From GCA-003244245 sp035997545 (lineage in GTDB: Bacteria > Actinomycetota > Actinomycetes > Mycobacteriales > Pseudonocardiaceae): DNA of 14,385 nucleotides. Of this stretch, positions 1 through 6,278 are shown in pieces (the stretch's first letter is position 1; each line of letters starts with the position of its first letter). Below the pieces are notes generated by a model. It was not told where the DNA came from, did not search any database, and worked only from the letters and a program-made list of their open reading frames with translations. Where the stretch lies: positions 1 through 14,385 of the forward strand of contig DASYIL010000304.1 in NCBI GenBank assembly GCA_035997545.1. The letters run 5' to 3'. Both the position numbers and the translations under genes were made by a program.

Positions 1-252
1 GAGATCTTCCCGCTCGCCATCCGGGGATCGGCGATGGCCATCGCCACCCTGTTCAACTGGCTGGCGGCCTTCGTCGTGTCGCTGACATTCCCCAGCTTCA
101 CCGCACTCGCCGGTATGGGCACCGTCTTCATCGCCTACGCCGCGGTCGGTGTGGTGATCTTCCCGATCGTGTGGCGGATGGTGCCCGAAACCAAAGAACG
201 CAGCCTGGAATCACTGGAAGCGGCGTTTCGCAACACATCCGAATCCCGATGA
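1..252 (+). CDS. Sugar-porter MFS transporter, C-terminal fragment (5' end outside window)
   Basis: The reading frame is open from base 1 and ends at TGA 250-252, giving 83 residues. It starts with EIFPLAIRG, which resembles the E-x-F-P...R-G loop of the sugar porter family of the major facilitator superfamily. Two hydrophobic stretches follow, matching the last transmembrane helices, and then PETKERSLE, which resembles the PETKG motif after the final helix. By family, the protein is an inner-membrane proton-coupled or facilitative carrier for a sugar or polyol. The substrate cannot be read from this end. The ATG at 34 is internal and not a start. The gene converges on the decayed sugar ABC transporter genes on the other strand; their homology runs up to its stop codon. 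Confidence 0.85.
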   Translation, partial: EIFPLAIRGSAMAIATLFNWLAAFVVSLTFPSFTALAGMGTVFIAYAAVGVVIFPIVWRMVPETKERSLESLEAAFRNTSESR

Positions 253-675
253 ACCCGGCGGTACTGATCTCGCGTTGCCCGTTGACCACCAGCGGCCGTC
301 GTCGAGAAGCGGTGTTCGAACTGGAAGAGGTTGAGCGTGCCGAACGTGATAATAATGGCGTGCACCCGCTCCCAGGCGATCAGGACACTGTTCACCACTT
401 CCAGCAGTGCACCGACGACGATCGCGACCAGCGCAGCCACCACCAGGGATACCAGCGCCTGCACGAGCAGCCGAGCGGTGATCACCCCGCAGACCATTAT
501 CGCGCTGCCGCCCGACACGTCGATGCCGGCGGAGACGATGACCAGCGTCATCCCCACGCCGATCAGCGCGATCGGGGCGACCTCGATGAGCAGCGGACGA
601 AGCGAGTCCGCCGACAGGAACAGGAACGCCGGGGTCGCCCACCACAGCACCAGCCACAGCGCCCCGATTACCGAC
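240..675 (-). pseudogene. Sugar ABC transporter permease remnant (RbsC/RhaP-like), truncated and frameshifted
   Basis: On the reverse strand, the frame starting near 675 reads a typical N-terminal half of a ribose/rhamnose-type ABC permease: ALWLVLWWATPAFLF, then EVAPIALIGVGMTLVIVSAGIDVS, and a helix ending in VHAIIITFGTLNLF. Near 305-320 the match leaves this frame. It continues as LLDDGRWW in a second frame and as STAGFIGIR in a third, so there are at least two frameshifts. Only about 145 residues of a family usually above 300 residues are represented, and the rest is missing at the junction with the MFS gene. The original start probably overlapped the end of the adjacent ATPase remnant, as is normal in such operons. 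No functional permease can be made. The family call is firm; the exact sugar is not known. Confidence 0.75.
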
Positions 676-945
676 CGAACTCAGCGATGGTGGTCCCGTT
701 GCGCACACCAGCGGCCGGTCCGCGATCCGCAGAGCCTCCGGCAGATCGGACGTGACGACGAGAACGGTGGTGCCTTCGTCGGCGAGCGCGATGATGATGC
801 GGTGGATCTCCTTTTTCGCGCCGACGTCCACGCCCTAAGTCGGCTCGGCGAGTTGGCGCGCCAGCACGACCTTCTGCGAATTGCCGTCGGACAACGTGCC
901 GGCCCGTACCCGGGCACTCCCGTCCGTGTATCGCCGTAGCGTGTC
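668..945 (-). pseudogene. Sugar ABC transporter ATPase remnant (RbsA-like), 3' end only
   Basis: The reverse strand encodes the last part of a two-domain sugar ABC ATPase. It has a signature-like GTLSDGNSQKVVLARQLAEPT (normally LSGGN-QQKVVLA), then GVDVGAKKEIHRII, ADEGTTVLVVTSDLPEAL and IADRPLV. A TAG stop at 835-837 interrupts it inside the Walker B region, where an Arg codon is usual (EPTRGVDVGAK). Near 706-712 a GT dinucleotide appears duplicated. Removing it restores the expected tail, V-RNGTTIAEFGR, ending at the stop 668-670. The N-terminal ATPase domain is absent, and acVLRF1 begins at 949 on the other strand. The Gly to Asp change in the signature is a further sign of decay. Confidence 0.75.
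937..942 (+). promoter_or_regulatory. Candidate -10 element of the acVLRF1 gene (possible leaderless start)
   Basis: TAGCGT fits the actinobacterial TAnnnT -10 pattern. A transcript starting about seven bases later would begin at or next to the ATG at 949. No Shine-Dalgarno sequence is visible before that ATG, so a leaderless mRNA is plausible. No good -35 box is seen. The same ten bases TAGCGTGTCG recur before egtA. Confidence 0.3.
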
Positions 946-948
946 GTC

Positions 949-1617
949 ATGAGCCGGACCCGGGAGCTCGCCGCCGGTGGGCGGGCGGTGGAGGTGGAGC
1001 CTGAGCGGCTGGCTGGGTTTCTGGACCGGTTCGCTGCTGGGCACGGCGGGGCAGTGGCCACCGCGGTCACGCCGCAGCAGGTGGACGTCACGGCCGTTGA
1101 CGGTTGGACGGCGTCGGTCCCGGTGCCCTTCGGCTTGCTGCCGGCGCAATCCGGGCAGCGGGACGGCATCGCCGTGGACGACCTACTGGTGCACCTCATG
1201 GTGCCCCGCACCATCGGACTGCTGCTGGTGCGCCTGGGTGGGTACAGCGTTGGGATTGCCCGCGCCGGAGTCGTGCTCACCTCCAGCACCGGCAGCAGAC
1301 TGGTGCACGGTCGCACCGCGGCTGGCGGGCAGTCCCAGCAGCGCTTCGCCCGGCGCCGGGAGGGCCAAGCCCGGGTTGCGCTGCAGGCCGCCGCAAACAC
1401 CGCGGTGCGGGTGCTGCTACCCCGCGCTACGGAGCTGGACGCCATCGTCGTCGGCGGAGACACCACGGCGCTGCGCACCTTGGCCGCCGACCCGCGGCTG
1501 TCGGCGCTGCTGGAGCGGGCCGAGCCCCGCGTGCTCGACATCCCCGAGCCCCGCCGCACGGTGCTCGACGAGGCCGCCCGCCGAGCCCGCTGCGTGGAAG
1601 TCCAGTTGCGACCGTAA
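949..1617 (+). CDS. acVLRF1 family peptidyl-tRNA hydrolase
   Basis: This 222-residue protein matches the actinobacterial Vms1-like release-factor (acVLRF1) family. These are eRF1-fold proteins related to eukaryotic Vms1/ANKZF1 that are thought to cleave peptidyl-tRNA on stalled or split large ribosomal subunits. The diagnostic stretch is HGRTAAGGQSQQRFARRREG at residues 120-139, with the catalytic-type GxxQ loop at Gly127-Gln130 followed by an Arg-rich segment. Residues 90-110 (GLLLVRLGGYSVGIARAG) match the domain core, and DAIVVGGD near 164-171 precedes the last helices. As I recall the family, the residue after GG is often Trp; here it is Gln, which creates a literal GGQ. Length is normal and the gene looks intact. 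It stands alone between decayed genes. Confidence 0.85.
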   Translation: MSRTRELAAGGRAVEVEPERLAGFLDRFAAGHGGAVATAVTPQQVDVTAVDGWTASVPVPFGLLPAQSGQRDGIAVDDLLVHLMVPRTIGLLLVRLGGYSVGIARAGVVLTSSTGSRLVHGRTAAGGQSQQRFARRREGQARVALQAAANTAVRVLLPRATELDAIVVGGDTTALRTLAADPRLSALLERAEPRVLDIPEPRRTVLDEAARRARCVEVQLRP

Positions 1618-1640
1618 CCGACGTCGCCAGTCGACTGGTT

Positions 1641-1655
1641 GATGAATGATTCATC
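1641..1655. promoter_or_regulatory. Palindromic operator-like site
   Basis: GATGAAT-G-ATTCATC is a perfect 7-bp inverted repeat around one central base. It extends to GTT...AAC if one C is bulged. It is AT-rich in GC-rich surroundings and lies 24 bases after the acVLRF1 stop. The form resembles TetR or MarR operators, but no intact target gene starts nearby. It has no T-run and the loop is too short for a terminator. Confidence 0.3.
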
Positions 1656-1734
1656 CAACGACACAGCAAAGCATGCCTCGTGACCAGCACTAACACCGCG
1701 CTCGCTGAGGCCCTGGCGGCCGCGAGCACGGGTG

Positions 1735-1850
1735 TTGACCAACAGCCGCCAGATTTACCCGCCCGAGCGCGAGGCTCTCGGCGTGGTGGCCATCGGCATT
1801 GAGTTGGTCGACCCCCCAGGCAAGCAGTTCATGGCCACCGCTGCCGAGAG
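1735..1850 (-). pseudogene. Possible GNAT acetyltransferase remnant
   Basis: The 254-base gap between the acVLRF1 gene and the dehydrogenase gene carries no convincing intact gene. On the reverse strand, GHELLAWGVDQLNADGHHAE resembles the part of GNAT N-acetyltransferases where a helix after the acetyl-CoA loop (LL.WG...AD..G) leads into the next strand. What follows does not continue the fold, and there is no start or stop in a sensible place. It may be a short leftover of a lost gene or a chance match. Confidence 0.25.
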
Positions 1851-1871
1851 CGCACAGTGTGGCGTTTGGCG

Positions 1872-2654
1872 TCAGCGCATGGCGCCGGTGGCGAGTAAGC
1901 CGCCGTCCACCCGAATCGTCTCGCCGGTGATCCATGAGGCGGCGTCGGACACCAGGAACGCGACGAGCTGGGCGACGTCCTCGGGCAAGCCGAGCCGGGC
2001 CATCGGGTAGGACTTCGCGACCTCGTCCTCTCCGTGGGAGTACAGGGCGGTCGCAAACTTCGTCTTCACCACCGCGGGGGCCACCGCGTTGACCCGGATC
2101 GACGGGCCGAGCTCCCAGGCCAGCTCCTCGGTGAGACGGATCAGTGCCGCCTTCGACATCCCATAGGCCCCGATCGTCCCGGTGGAACACAGCCCCGCGA
2201 CCGAGGCCACGTTCACCACCGCGCCGCCGTTCTCACCCATCCACGCCCGATGTGCCTGCTGCACGAAGCCCAGCGCGGCTACCACGTTGACGTCGAAGAT
2301 CTTGCGCACCGCGTCGAGATCGGCGTCGATCAACGGCCCATACACCAAGCTGATCCCGACGTTGTTCACCAGCACGTCCAGCGACCCGAAGTGCTCGACG
2401 GCGCAGTCCACGGCCTGCGCGCGGGCCGCTGGATCACCGGCGTTGCCGGGCAGCGCAAGCACCCGTTCCGGGCCGCCCTCGACAATGCCCGCCAGCTCAT
2501 CGGCCGCGACATGCAGCTCGGTGGCCTTGCGCGCAGTGATCGCCACGGCGGCACCGCGGGCGAGCAGCGCGGCGGCGATGGCGTGCCCGATGCCCCGGCT
2601 GGCGCCGGTCACCAGAGCGGCGCGACCGGTGAGGTCGACAGTGGTGTCAGTCAT
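1872..2654 (-). CDS. Short-chain dehydrogenase/reductase (SDR), FabG-like
   Basis: This complete 260-residue classical SDR is a soluble NAD(P)-dependent oxidoreductase. The cofactor motif TGASRGIG is at residues 16-23, and NNVG at 97-100. The catalytic tetrad is Asn123, Ser151, Tyr164 and Lys168 (YGMSK). The C-terminal ITGETIRVDGG segment is typical. Arg42 and Lys43 after the second strand suggest NADP(H) preference, which is an inference. The start ATG at 2652-2654 gives MTDTTVDLTGR, the usual distance to the first strand. The gene diverges from the ABC-F gene with about 137 bases between them. Substrate cannot be assigned; such proteins range from 3-oxoacyl reductases to alcohol or sugar dehydrogenases. 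Confidence 0.9.
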   Translation of the reverse strand: MTDTTVDLTGRAALVTGASRGIGHAIAAALLARGAAVAITARKATELHVAADELAGIVEGGPERVLALPGNAGDPAARAQAVDCAVEHFGSLDVLVNNVGISLVYGPLIDADLDAVRKIFDVNVVAALGFVQQAHRAWMGENGGAVVNVASVAGLCSTGTIGAYGMSKAALIRLTEELAWELGPSIRVNAVAPAVVKTKFATALYSHGEDEVAKSYPMARLGLPEDVAQLVAFLVSDAASWITGETIRVDGGLLATGAMR

Positions 2655-2685
2655 GTCGGCACCGTAATCCGGATACCGTCGCCGG

Positions 2686-2691
2686 TAGTAT
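2686..2691 (+). promoter_or_regulatory. Candidate -10 element of the ABC-F gene
   Basis: TAGTAT is a good TAnnnT -10 box in the divergent intergenic region. Transcription would start near 2697, downstream of the in-frame ATG at 2690. That supports the GTG at 2792 as the true start and leaves a leader of about 95 bases. No clear -35 box is visible. Confidence 0.35.
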
Positions 2692-2791
2692 GGGTTCGTG
2701 GTCGCGACAAGCTGACGTGCTGCCGGCCCCGCGCGCCGCGGCGTGTGGGGAAATGACCCCTGCCGGCGACCACCTTTGGAGCTACCGCATC

Positions 2792-4417
2792 GTGATCACA
2801 GCCACTGACCTCGAGCTGCGTGCCGGGTCCCGCATCCTGCTGTCCGGAGCCACCCTGCGGGTGCAGCCTGGCGACCGGATCGGCCTCGTCGGACGCAACG
2901 GTGCGGGCAAGACCAGCACGCTGCGGGTGCTGGCCGGCCAGGGTCAACCCTATGGGGGCCAGGTCCGTGGCGCAGGGGAGCTGGGCTACCTGCCGCAGGA
3001 TCCTCGCGAGGGCGACCTGTCAGTCCCAGCCAGGGACCGGGTGCTTTCTGCCCGTGGGCTCGACCAACTGCTGCACGAGATGGAGAAGTCGCAGTCGGAG
3101 ATGGCAGAGCTGGTCGACGGCGACGAGCAGTGCCGGGCAGTGCGCCGCTACAGCCACCTCGAGGACCGGTTCTCCGCGTTGGGTGGCTACGCTGCCGAGA
3201 GCGAGGCGGCGCGGATCTGCGCCAGCCTCGGGTTGCCCGACCGGGTGCTGGCCCAACCGCTGCGCACACTATCGGGCGGGCAGCGGCGCCGGGTCGAACT
3301 GGCTCGGATCCTGTTCGGCGCCTCGGACGGCTCGGGTGGCCGCTCACACACCACGCTGCTGCTCGATGAACCAACCAACCACCTCGACGCCGATTCGATC
3401 ACCTGGTTGCGCGACTTCCTCACCGCCCACGATGGCGGCCTCGTCGTGATCAGCCACGACACCGATCTGCTCGCCGCCGTGGTCAACAAGGTCTGGTTCC
3501 TCGACGCGATACGCGGTGAGGTCGACATCTACAACCTCGGCTGGCAGCGCTACCTGGAGGCGCGGGCCGCCGATGAGAAGCGCCGCCGCCGGGAACGCGC
3601 CAATGCGGAGAAGAAGGCCACTTCCCTGATGGCGCAGGCCGATCGCATGCGGGCCAAGGCCACCAAGGCCGTCGCTGCGCAGAACATGCAGCGGCGGGCC
3701 GCCAGGCTGCTGGCCGGCACGGAGACCGAGCAACGTGCCGAGCGGGTCGCCCGGATCCGTTTCCCGCAGCCCGCCGGCTGCGGGCGGACCCCGCTGACCG
3801 CCAGCGGATTGGGCAAGTCCTACGGGTCGCTGGAGGTCTTCAGCGGGGTGGACCTCGCCATCGACCGGGGCAGCCGGGTGGTGATCCTCGGTCTCAACGG
3901 CGCCGGGAAGACCACCCTGCTGCGGCTGCTCGGCGGGATGGAGACCCCCGACGCCGGGCAGGTCGAGGCCGGACACGGACTGCGGGTAGGGTACTTCGCC
4001 CAGGAACACGACACGCTGGATCTCGATGCCACCGTATGGTGCAACCTCCGGCACGCCGCGCCCGACGCCCCCGAGCAGCAGCTGCGCACCCTGCTCGGCG
4101 CGTTTCTGTTCCATGGCGAGCAACTGGGCCAGCTGGCAGGCACCCTGTCCGGTGGCGAGAAGACCCGGCTGGCGCTGGCTGCACTGGTGTCCTCCGCAGC
4201 CAATGTGCTGCTGCTTGACGAGCCGACCAACAACCTCGACCCGGTGTCCCGGGAGCGGGTGCTCGAGGCGCTACACCACTATTCCGGTGCTGTGGTGCTG
4301 GTCACCCATGACCCCGGGGCGGTGCAGGCGCTGGAACCGGAGCGGGTGATCCTGCTGCCTGATGGCACCGAGGATCACTGGAGCGCGGATTACCTCGACT
4401 TGGTGCAGCTCGCCTGA
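2792..4417 (+). CDS. ABC-F family ATP-binding protein
   Basis: This 541-residue soluble protein has two ABC ATPase domains and no membrane segment. The first domain has Walker A GRNGAGKT (34-41), signature LSGGQ (160-164) and Walker B LLLDEPTNHLD (189-199). The second has GLNGAGKT (367-374), LSGGE (452-456) and LLLDEPTNNLD (473-483). Between them, around 260-310, lies a highly charged Arg/Lys/Ala-rich helical linker, the hallmark of ABC-F proteins that act at the ribosomal E site. ABC-F members rescue or regulate translating ribosomes, and some give antibiotic resistance; which role applies here cannot be decided. The GTG start is preceded by GGAG and gives MITATDLELRAG, the expected beginning of the first strand. 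The in-frame ATG at 2690 would add 34 residues that look like non-coding sequence. Confidence 0.9.
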   Translation: MITATDLELRAGSRILLSGATLRVQPGDRIGLVGRNGAGKTSTLRVLAGQGQPYGGQVRGAGELGYLPQDPREGDLSVPARDRVLSARGLDQLLHEMEKSQSEMAELVDGDEQCRAVRRYSHLEDRFSALGGYAAESEAARICASLGLPDRVLAQPLRTLSGGQRRRVELARILFGASDGSGGRSHTTLLLDEPTNHLDADSITWLRDFLTAHDGGLVVISHDTDLLAAVVNKVWFLDAIRGEVDIYNLGWQRYLEARAADEKRRRRERANAEKKATSLMAQADRMRAKATKAVAAQNMQRRAARLLAGTETEQRAERVARIRFPQPAGCGRTPLTASGLGKSYGSLEVFSGVDLAIDRGSRVVILGLNGAGKTTLLRLLGGMETPDAGQVEAGHGLRVGYFAQEHDTLDLDATVWCNLRHAAPDAPEQQLRTLLGAFLFHGEQLGQLAGTLSGGEKTRLALAALVSSAANVLLLDEPTNNLDPVSRERVLEALHHYSGAVVLVTHDPGAVQALEPERVILLPDGTEDHWSADYLDLVQLA

Positions 4418-4542
4418 TCGGCCACGTCGTCATCACATAGCGTACCCGACCTGCAACCGCCGGGATCGCATCGTCGGGTGGCGCCTGGCCCAGGTACGTT
4501 ACCGTTCACAGATCTACCCAGAGATCGTCTGGCGGAGATCGC

Positions 4543-4548
4543 TAACCT
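4543..4548 (+). promoter_or_regulatory. Candidate -10 element of the small HTH gene
   Basis: TAACCT fits the TAnnnT pattern. Transcription from it would place the hairpin at 4565-4584 in a leader of roughly 55 bases before the GTG at 4610. No convincing -35 box is seen, and TAGCGT at 4438-4443 is an alternative. The rest of 4418-4609 shows no gene. Confidence 0.25.
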
Positions 4549-4564
4549 GGTCGATCATTGCCGC

Positions 4565-4584
4565 AAGGGCCGTGACCGGCCCTT
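4565..4584 (+). promoter_or_regulatory. Leader hairpin upstream of the small HTH gene
   Basis: AAGGGCCG-TGAC-CGGCCCTT forms a perfect 8-bp stem with a 4-base loop, ending 25 bases before the GTG start and about 8 bases before the GGAAGGAAAGG ribosome-binding region. There is no T-run, so it is not a classical terminator of the upstream gene. It could be a leader structure that stabilises the mRNA or controls its translation, or a palindromic protein-binding site. Confidence 0.45.
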
Positions 4585-4609
4585 CCAGTGTCGGAAGGAA
4601 AGGCGTTTC

Positions 4610-4822
4610 GTGGTGGCCGACCTCAAGAAGGGCAGCCGGATCACCGGTATCGCCCGGGACAAGCTCGCATCGGACCTGAAGAAGAAGTACGAGAAGGGCG
4701 CCAGCATCCGGGCGCTCGCCGAGTCGACCGGGCGATCGTACGGCTTCGTGCACCGGGTGCTCTCGGAGTCGGGTGTGACGCTGCGTGGCCGCGGCGGTGC
4801 CACGCGGACGAAGAAGAAGTAG
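4610..4822 (+). CDS. Small helix-turn-helix DNA-binding protein
   Basis: This 70-residue, strongly basic protein belongs to a type of short helix-turn-helix protein widely seen in actinobacteria. The HTH is at about residues 30-56 (GASIRALAESTGRSYGFVHRVLSESG), like the DNA-recognition module of resolvase or homeodomain-like regulators. It is flanked by Lys-rich N-terminal helices and a basic RGRGGATRTKKK tail. GGAAGGAAAGG at 4593-4602 is a strong ribosome-binding site for the GTG at 4610 (a second GTG follows at 4613). An in-frame ATG at 4478 would add 44 residues that read through the leader hairpin and do not look like protein. The target is unknown; the protein probably binds DNA as a regulator or nucleoid-associated factor. 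Confidence 0.8.
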   Translation: MVADLKKGSRITGIARDKLASDLKKKYEKGASIRALAESTGRSYGFVHRVLSESGVTLRGRGGATRTKKK

Positions 4823-4841
4823 CCGCGCGGTATTCGACTGC

Positions 4842-4873
4842 CTCCCCGGGATCACCCCGAGGGCCCCGGGGAG
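4842..4873. terminator. Terminator-like inverted repeat between the convergent HTH and TetR genes
   Basis: CTCCCCGGG (4842-4850) and CCCGGGGAG (4865-4873) form a perfect 9-bp GC-rich stem with a 14-base loop, 20 bases after the HTH stop and 62 bases beyond the TetR stop. No U-tract follows on either strand, as is common in actinomycetes, so it may act in both directions. Confidence 0.5.
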
Positions 4874-4934
4874 CAGGTCGACGCGAAGATCGCTCACCGA
4901 GAGGTCTTCGTCTGGCTGCGCAGTCCGGGACAGC

Positions 4935-5597
4935 TCACGGGCCGCGCTCCAGGGCCGTTGCGGCGGGTCGAGCTGTGCTGCTGTGAGTAACACAGCTCGA
5001 CCTTGGCGCGGCCGTGAACGGAGTGGCCGTGCCGGGGAAGACGAGCCTACGCAGTACCGGTGCGATCGCCGACGAGGTCAGCTCCGGATTCAGCGCCCTG
5101 TGCAGCATCACCCCATTGATGGCTGCGGCCAGCACGGAAGCGGTGTCATGGGGTGCGTTCGCACCGTGCTCGCCGAGCCATCCGGCCAGCTTCCGCCGGA
5201 ACTCCTCAACCAGGGCGATGAGCTCGATGCGCAAAGTCTCATCGCGGGTCGCGGCCAGATAGGTCTCGGTGAACAGCAACGGCGTAAGGTCGCGTCCGGT
5301 GTAGGCGTCGAGCGAACCGAGCATCAGGTCCACACCGGCGTCGAGGGTTCGGGCGTCCTCGAAGATGAGTTCGGTGGCGGATAGAAGATCGCTTATCATG
5401 CCCAGAGCGGCGTCACGCAGCAATGCCTGCAGCGACGGGAAATGATAATGCACTAGCCCGGGTGTCACGCCCGCGCGCTCGGCCAGAATTCGGGTACTCA
5501 CCGCATTCCAGCCCAGCTCAGCGATGAGCTCGGCTGCAGCGCTCAGGAGCTGCAGCCGTACTTCCCGTCCCCGATCCGCCGCAGTCCGGGCCGGCAT
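4935..5597 (-). CDS. TetR-family transcriptional regulator
   Basis: This 220-residue protein has a TetR_N DNA-binding domain at about residues 12-60. The helix-turn-helix VSTRILAERAGVTPGLVHYHFPSL shows the family's typical tyrosine-His-Phe recognition helix. The C-terminal part is a helical ligand-binding and dimerisation domain and cannot be matched to a ligand. The ATG at 5595-5597 is preceded on its strand by AGGAGA at the right spacing, whereas upstream in-frame starts have no such site. The gene faces away from an ABC exporter ATPase fragment, which it may once have controlled; a palindrome lies between them. The last 25 or so residues (Ser/Thr/Ala/Arg-rich) look like an unstructured tail. 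It seems intact even though its neighbour is destroyed. Confidence 0.88.
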   Translation of the reverse strand: MPARTAADRGREVRLQLLSAAAELIAELGWNAVSTRILAERAGVTPGLVHYHFPSLQALLRDAALGMISDLLSATELIFEDARTLDAGVDLMLGSLDAYTGRDLTPLLFTETYLAATRDETLRIELIALVEEFRRKLAGWLGEHGANAPHDTASVLAAAINGVMLHRALNPELTSSAIAPVLRRLVFPGTATPFTAAPRSSCVTHSSTARPAATALERGP

Positions 5598-5633
5598 GGC
5601 GACATCTCCTCTGCCTGGACGTTCGCCTTGTTC

Positions 5634-5659
5634 GATTGACTTGGTCGTTCGACCTAATC
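5634..5659. promoter_or_regulatory. Candidate TetR operator in the divergent region
   Basis: An imperfect palindrome is centred on TT at 5648-5649. Its core GGTCG-TT-CGACC is perfect, and the flanks GATTGACTT / TAATC add further matching positions. It lies about 35-60 bases upstream of the TetR start, where autoregulated TetR genes usually carry their operator. TTGACT at 5636-5641 could be a -35 box for the divergent, now broken gene. Confidence 0.45.
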
Positions 5660-5783
5660 GTAGCGGGCCGACTAGTCGCCGGCAACGCCACCTGGTCATG
5701 CGCAGCCGACTGCACAGCCCGAGTGGGACCGCGATGACCAGCATCCCCACCATCCGGGATGGCAGCAGCGGAGCCAGTTCGGC

Positions 5784-6179
5784 TCGCTTGCGTCGCTGGT
5801 GCCGCAGCTCTACGACATCGACACCGGGGCGGTACGGCTGAATGGAGTGGACGTCCGTGACCTATCCTTCGCAGCGCTGCGGGACACCGTGGGGGTGGTG
5901 ACCCAGGACGAGCACCTGTTCCACGACACCATCGCAAGAAACCTGCGCTTCGCGGCGCCGGACGCGCGGGACGAACAGCTGTGGGAAGCGCTGCGGGGAG
6001 CCCGGCCGGAGCAGCTCGTTCGGTCCCTGCCCGATGGCCTGGACACGGTGGTGGGCGATCGCGGGTACCGGCTGTCTGGTGGCGAGCGGCAGCGGCTGAC
6101 CATCGCCCGGCTGCTGCTTGCCCGACCACGAGTGGTGATCCTCGACGAGGCCACCGCACATCTGGACTCGGAGTCCGTT
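5784..6179 (+). pseudogene. ABC exporter ATPase-domain fragment, truncated at both ends
   Basis: The frame reads SLASLVPQLYDIDTG, then VRLNGVDVRDLSFAALRD and the Q-loop VGVVTQDEHLFHDTI. It continues with the signature YRLSGGERQRLTIARLLL and Walker B RVVILDEATAHLDSES. This is the central part of the nucleotide-binding domain of an exporter-type ABC protein, the kind fused to six membrane helices. The Walker A sequence, which should come just before SLASLV, and the whole membrane domain are missing. At the other end the match stops abruptly after DSES, before the switch His. The point of loss is the start of a palindromic repeat at 6180. An internal GTG at 5799 gives an open frame, but the product could not bind ATP normally. 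Confidence 0.8.
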
Positions 6180-6278
6180 GTGCACGGTGTGTCGCTACAT
6201 CGTGCACGGTGTGTCAGCGCCCCGTGCCCGGGCGCGCGGCCGCCCGGGCGAGCACCAAACGCCGACACACCGTGCACG
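6180..6278. repeat. Nested palindromic repeat (REP/MITE-like)
   Basis: The 14-mer GTGCACGGTGTGTC occurs at 6180-6193 and again at 6202-6215, and its exact reverse complement is at 6264-6277. The second and third copies, with one more base each side, form a 15-bp stem (6201-6215 with 6264-6278). Inside it lies a second perfect stem, GCCCGGGCG (6226-6234) with CGCCCGGGC (6241-6249). The whole can fold as a two-tier hairpin or cruciform. It sits exactly where the ABC exporter gene fragment ends and about 115 bases before egtA. It could be an interspersed palindromic element, a non-autonomous mobile repeat, or a strong terminator. Confidence 0.7.

Noticed and set aside
681..1742. Long reverse-strand open frame of 353 codons
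   Set aside because: It is rich in Arg, Ser and Ala, lies antisense to the clear acVLRF1 gene, and has no family resemblance; it is a GC-frame shadow.
2690..2791. Longer N-terminus for the ABC-F protein from the ATG at 2690
   Set aside because: The added 34 residues do not resemble the family, the ATG lies before the likely transcription start, and GTG 2792 has a ribosome-binding site and the right first strand.
4478..4609. Longer N-terminus for the small HTH protein from the ATG at 4478
   Set aside because: The extra region contains the leader hairpin and a candidate -10 box, and a strong ribosome-binding site serves the GTG at 4610.
6180..6278. CRISPR array from the repeated 14-mer
   Set aside because: There are only two direct copies with an 8-base spacing and one inverted copy, and no cas gene; this is a palindromic element.
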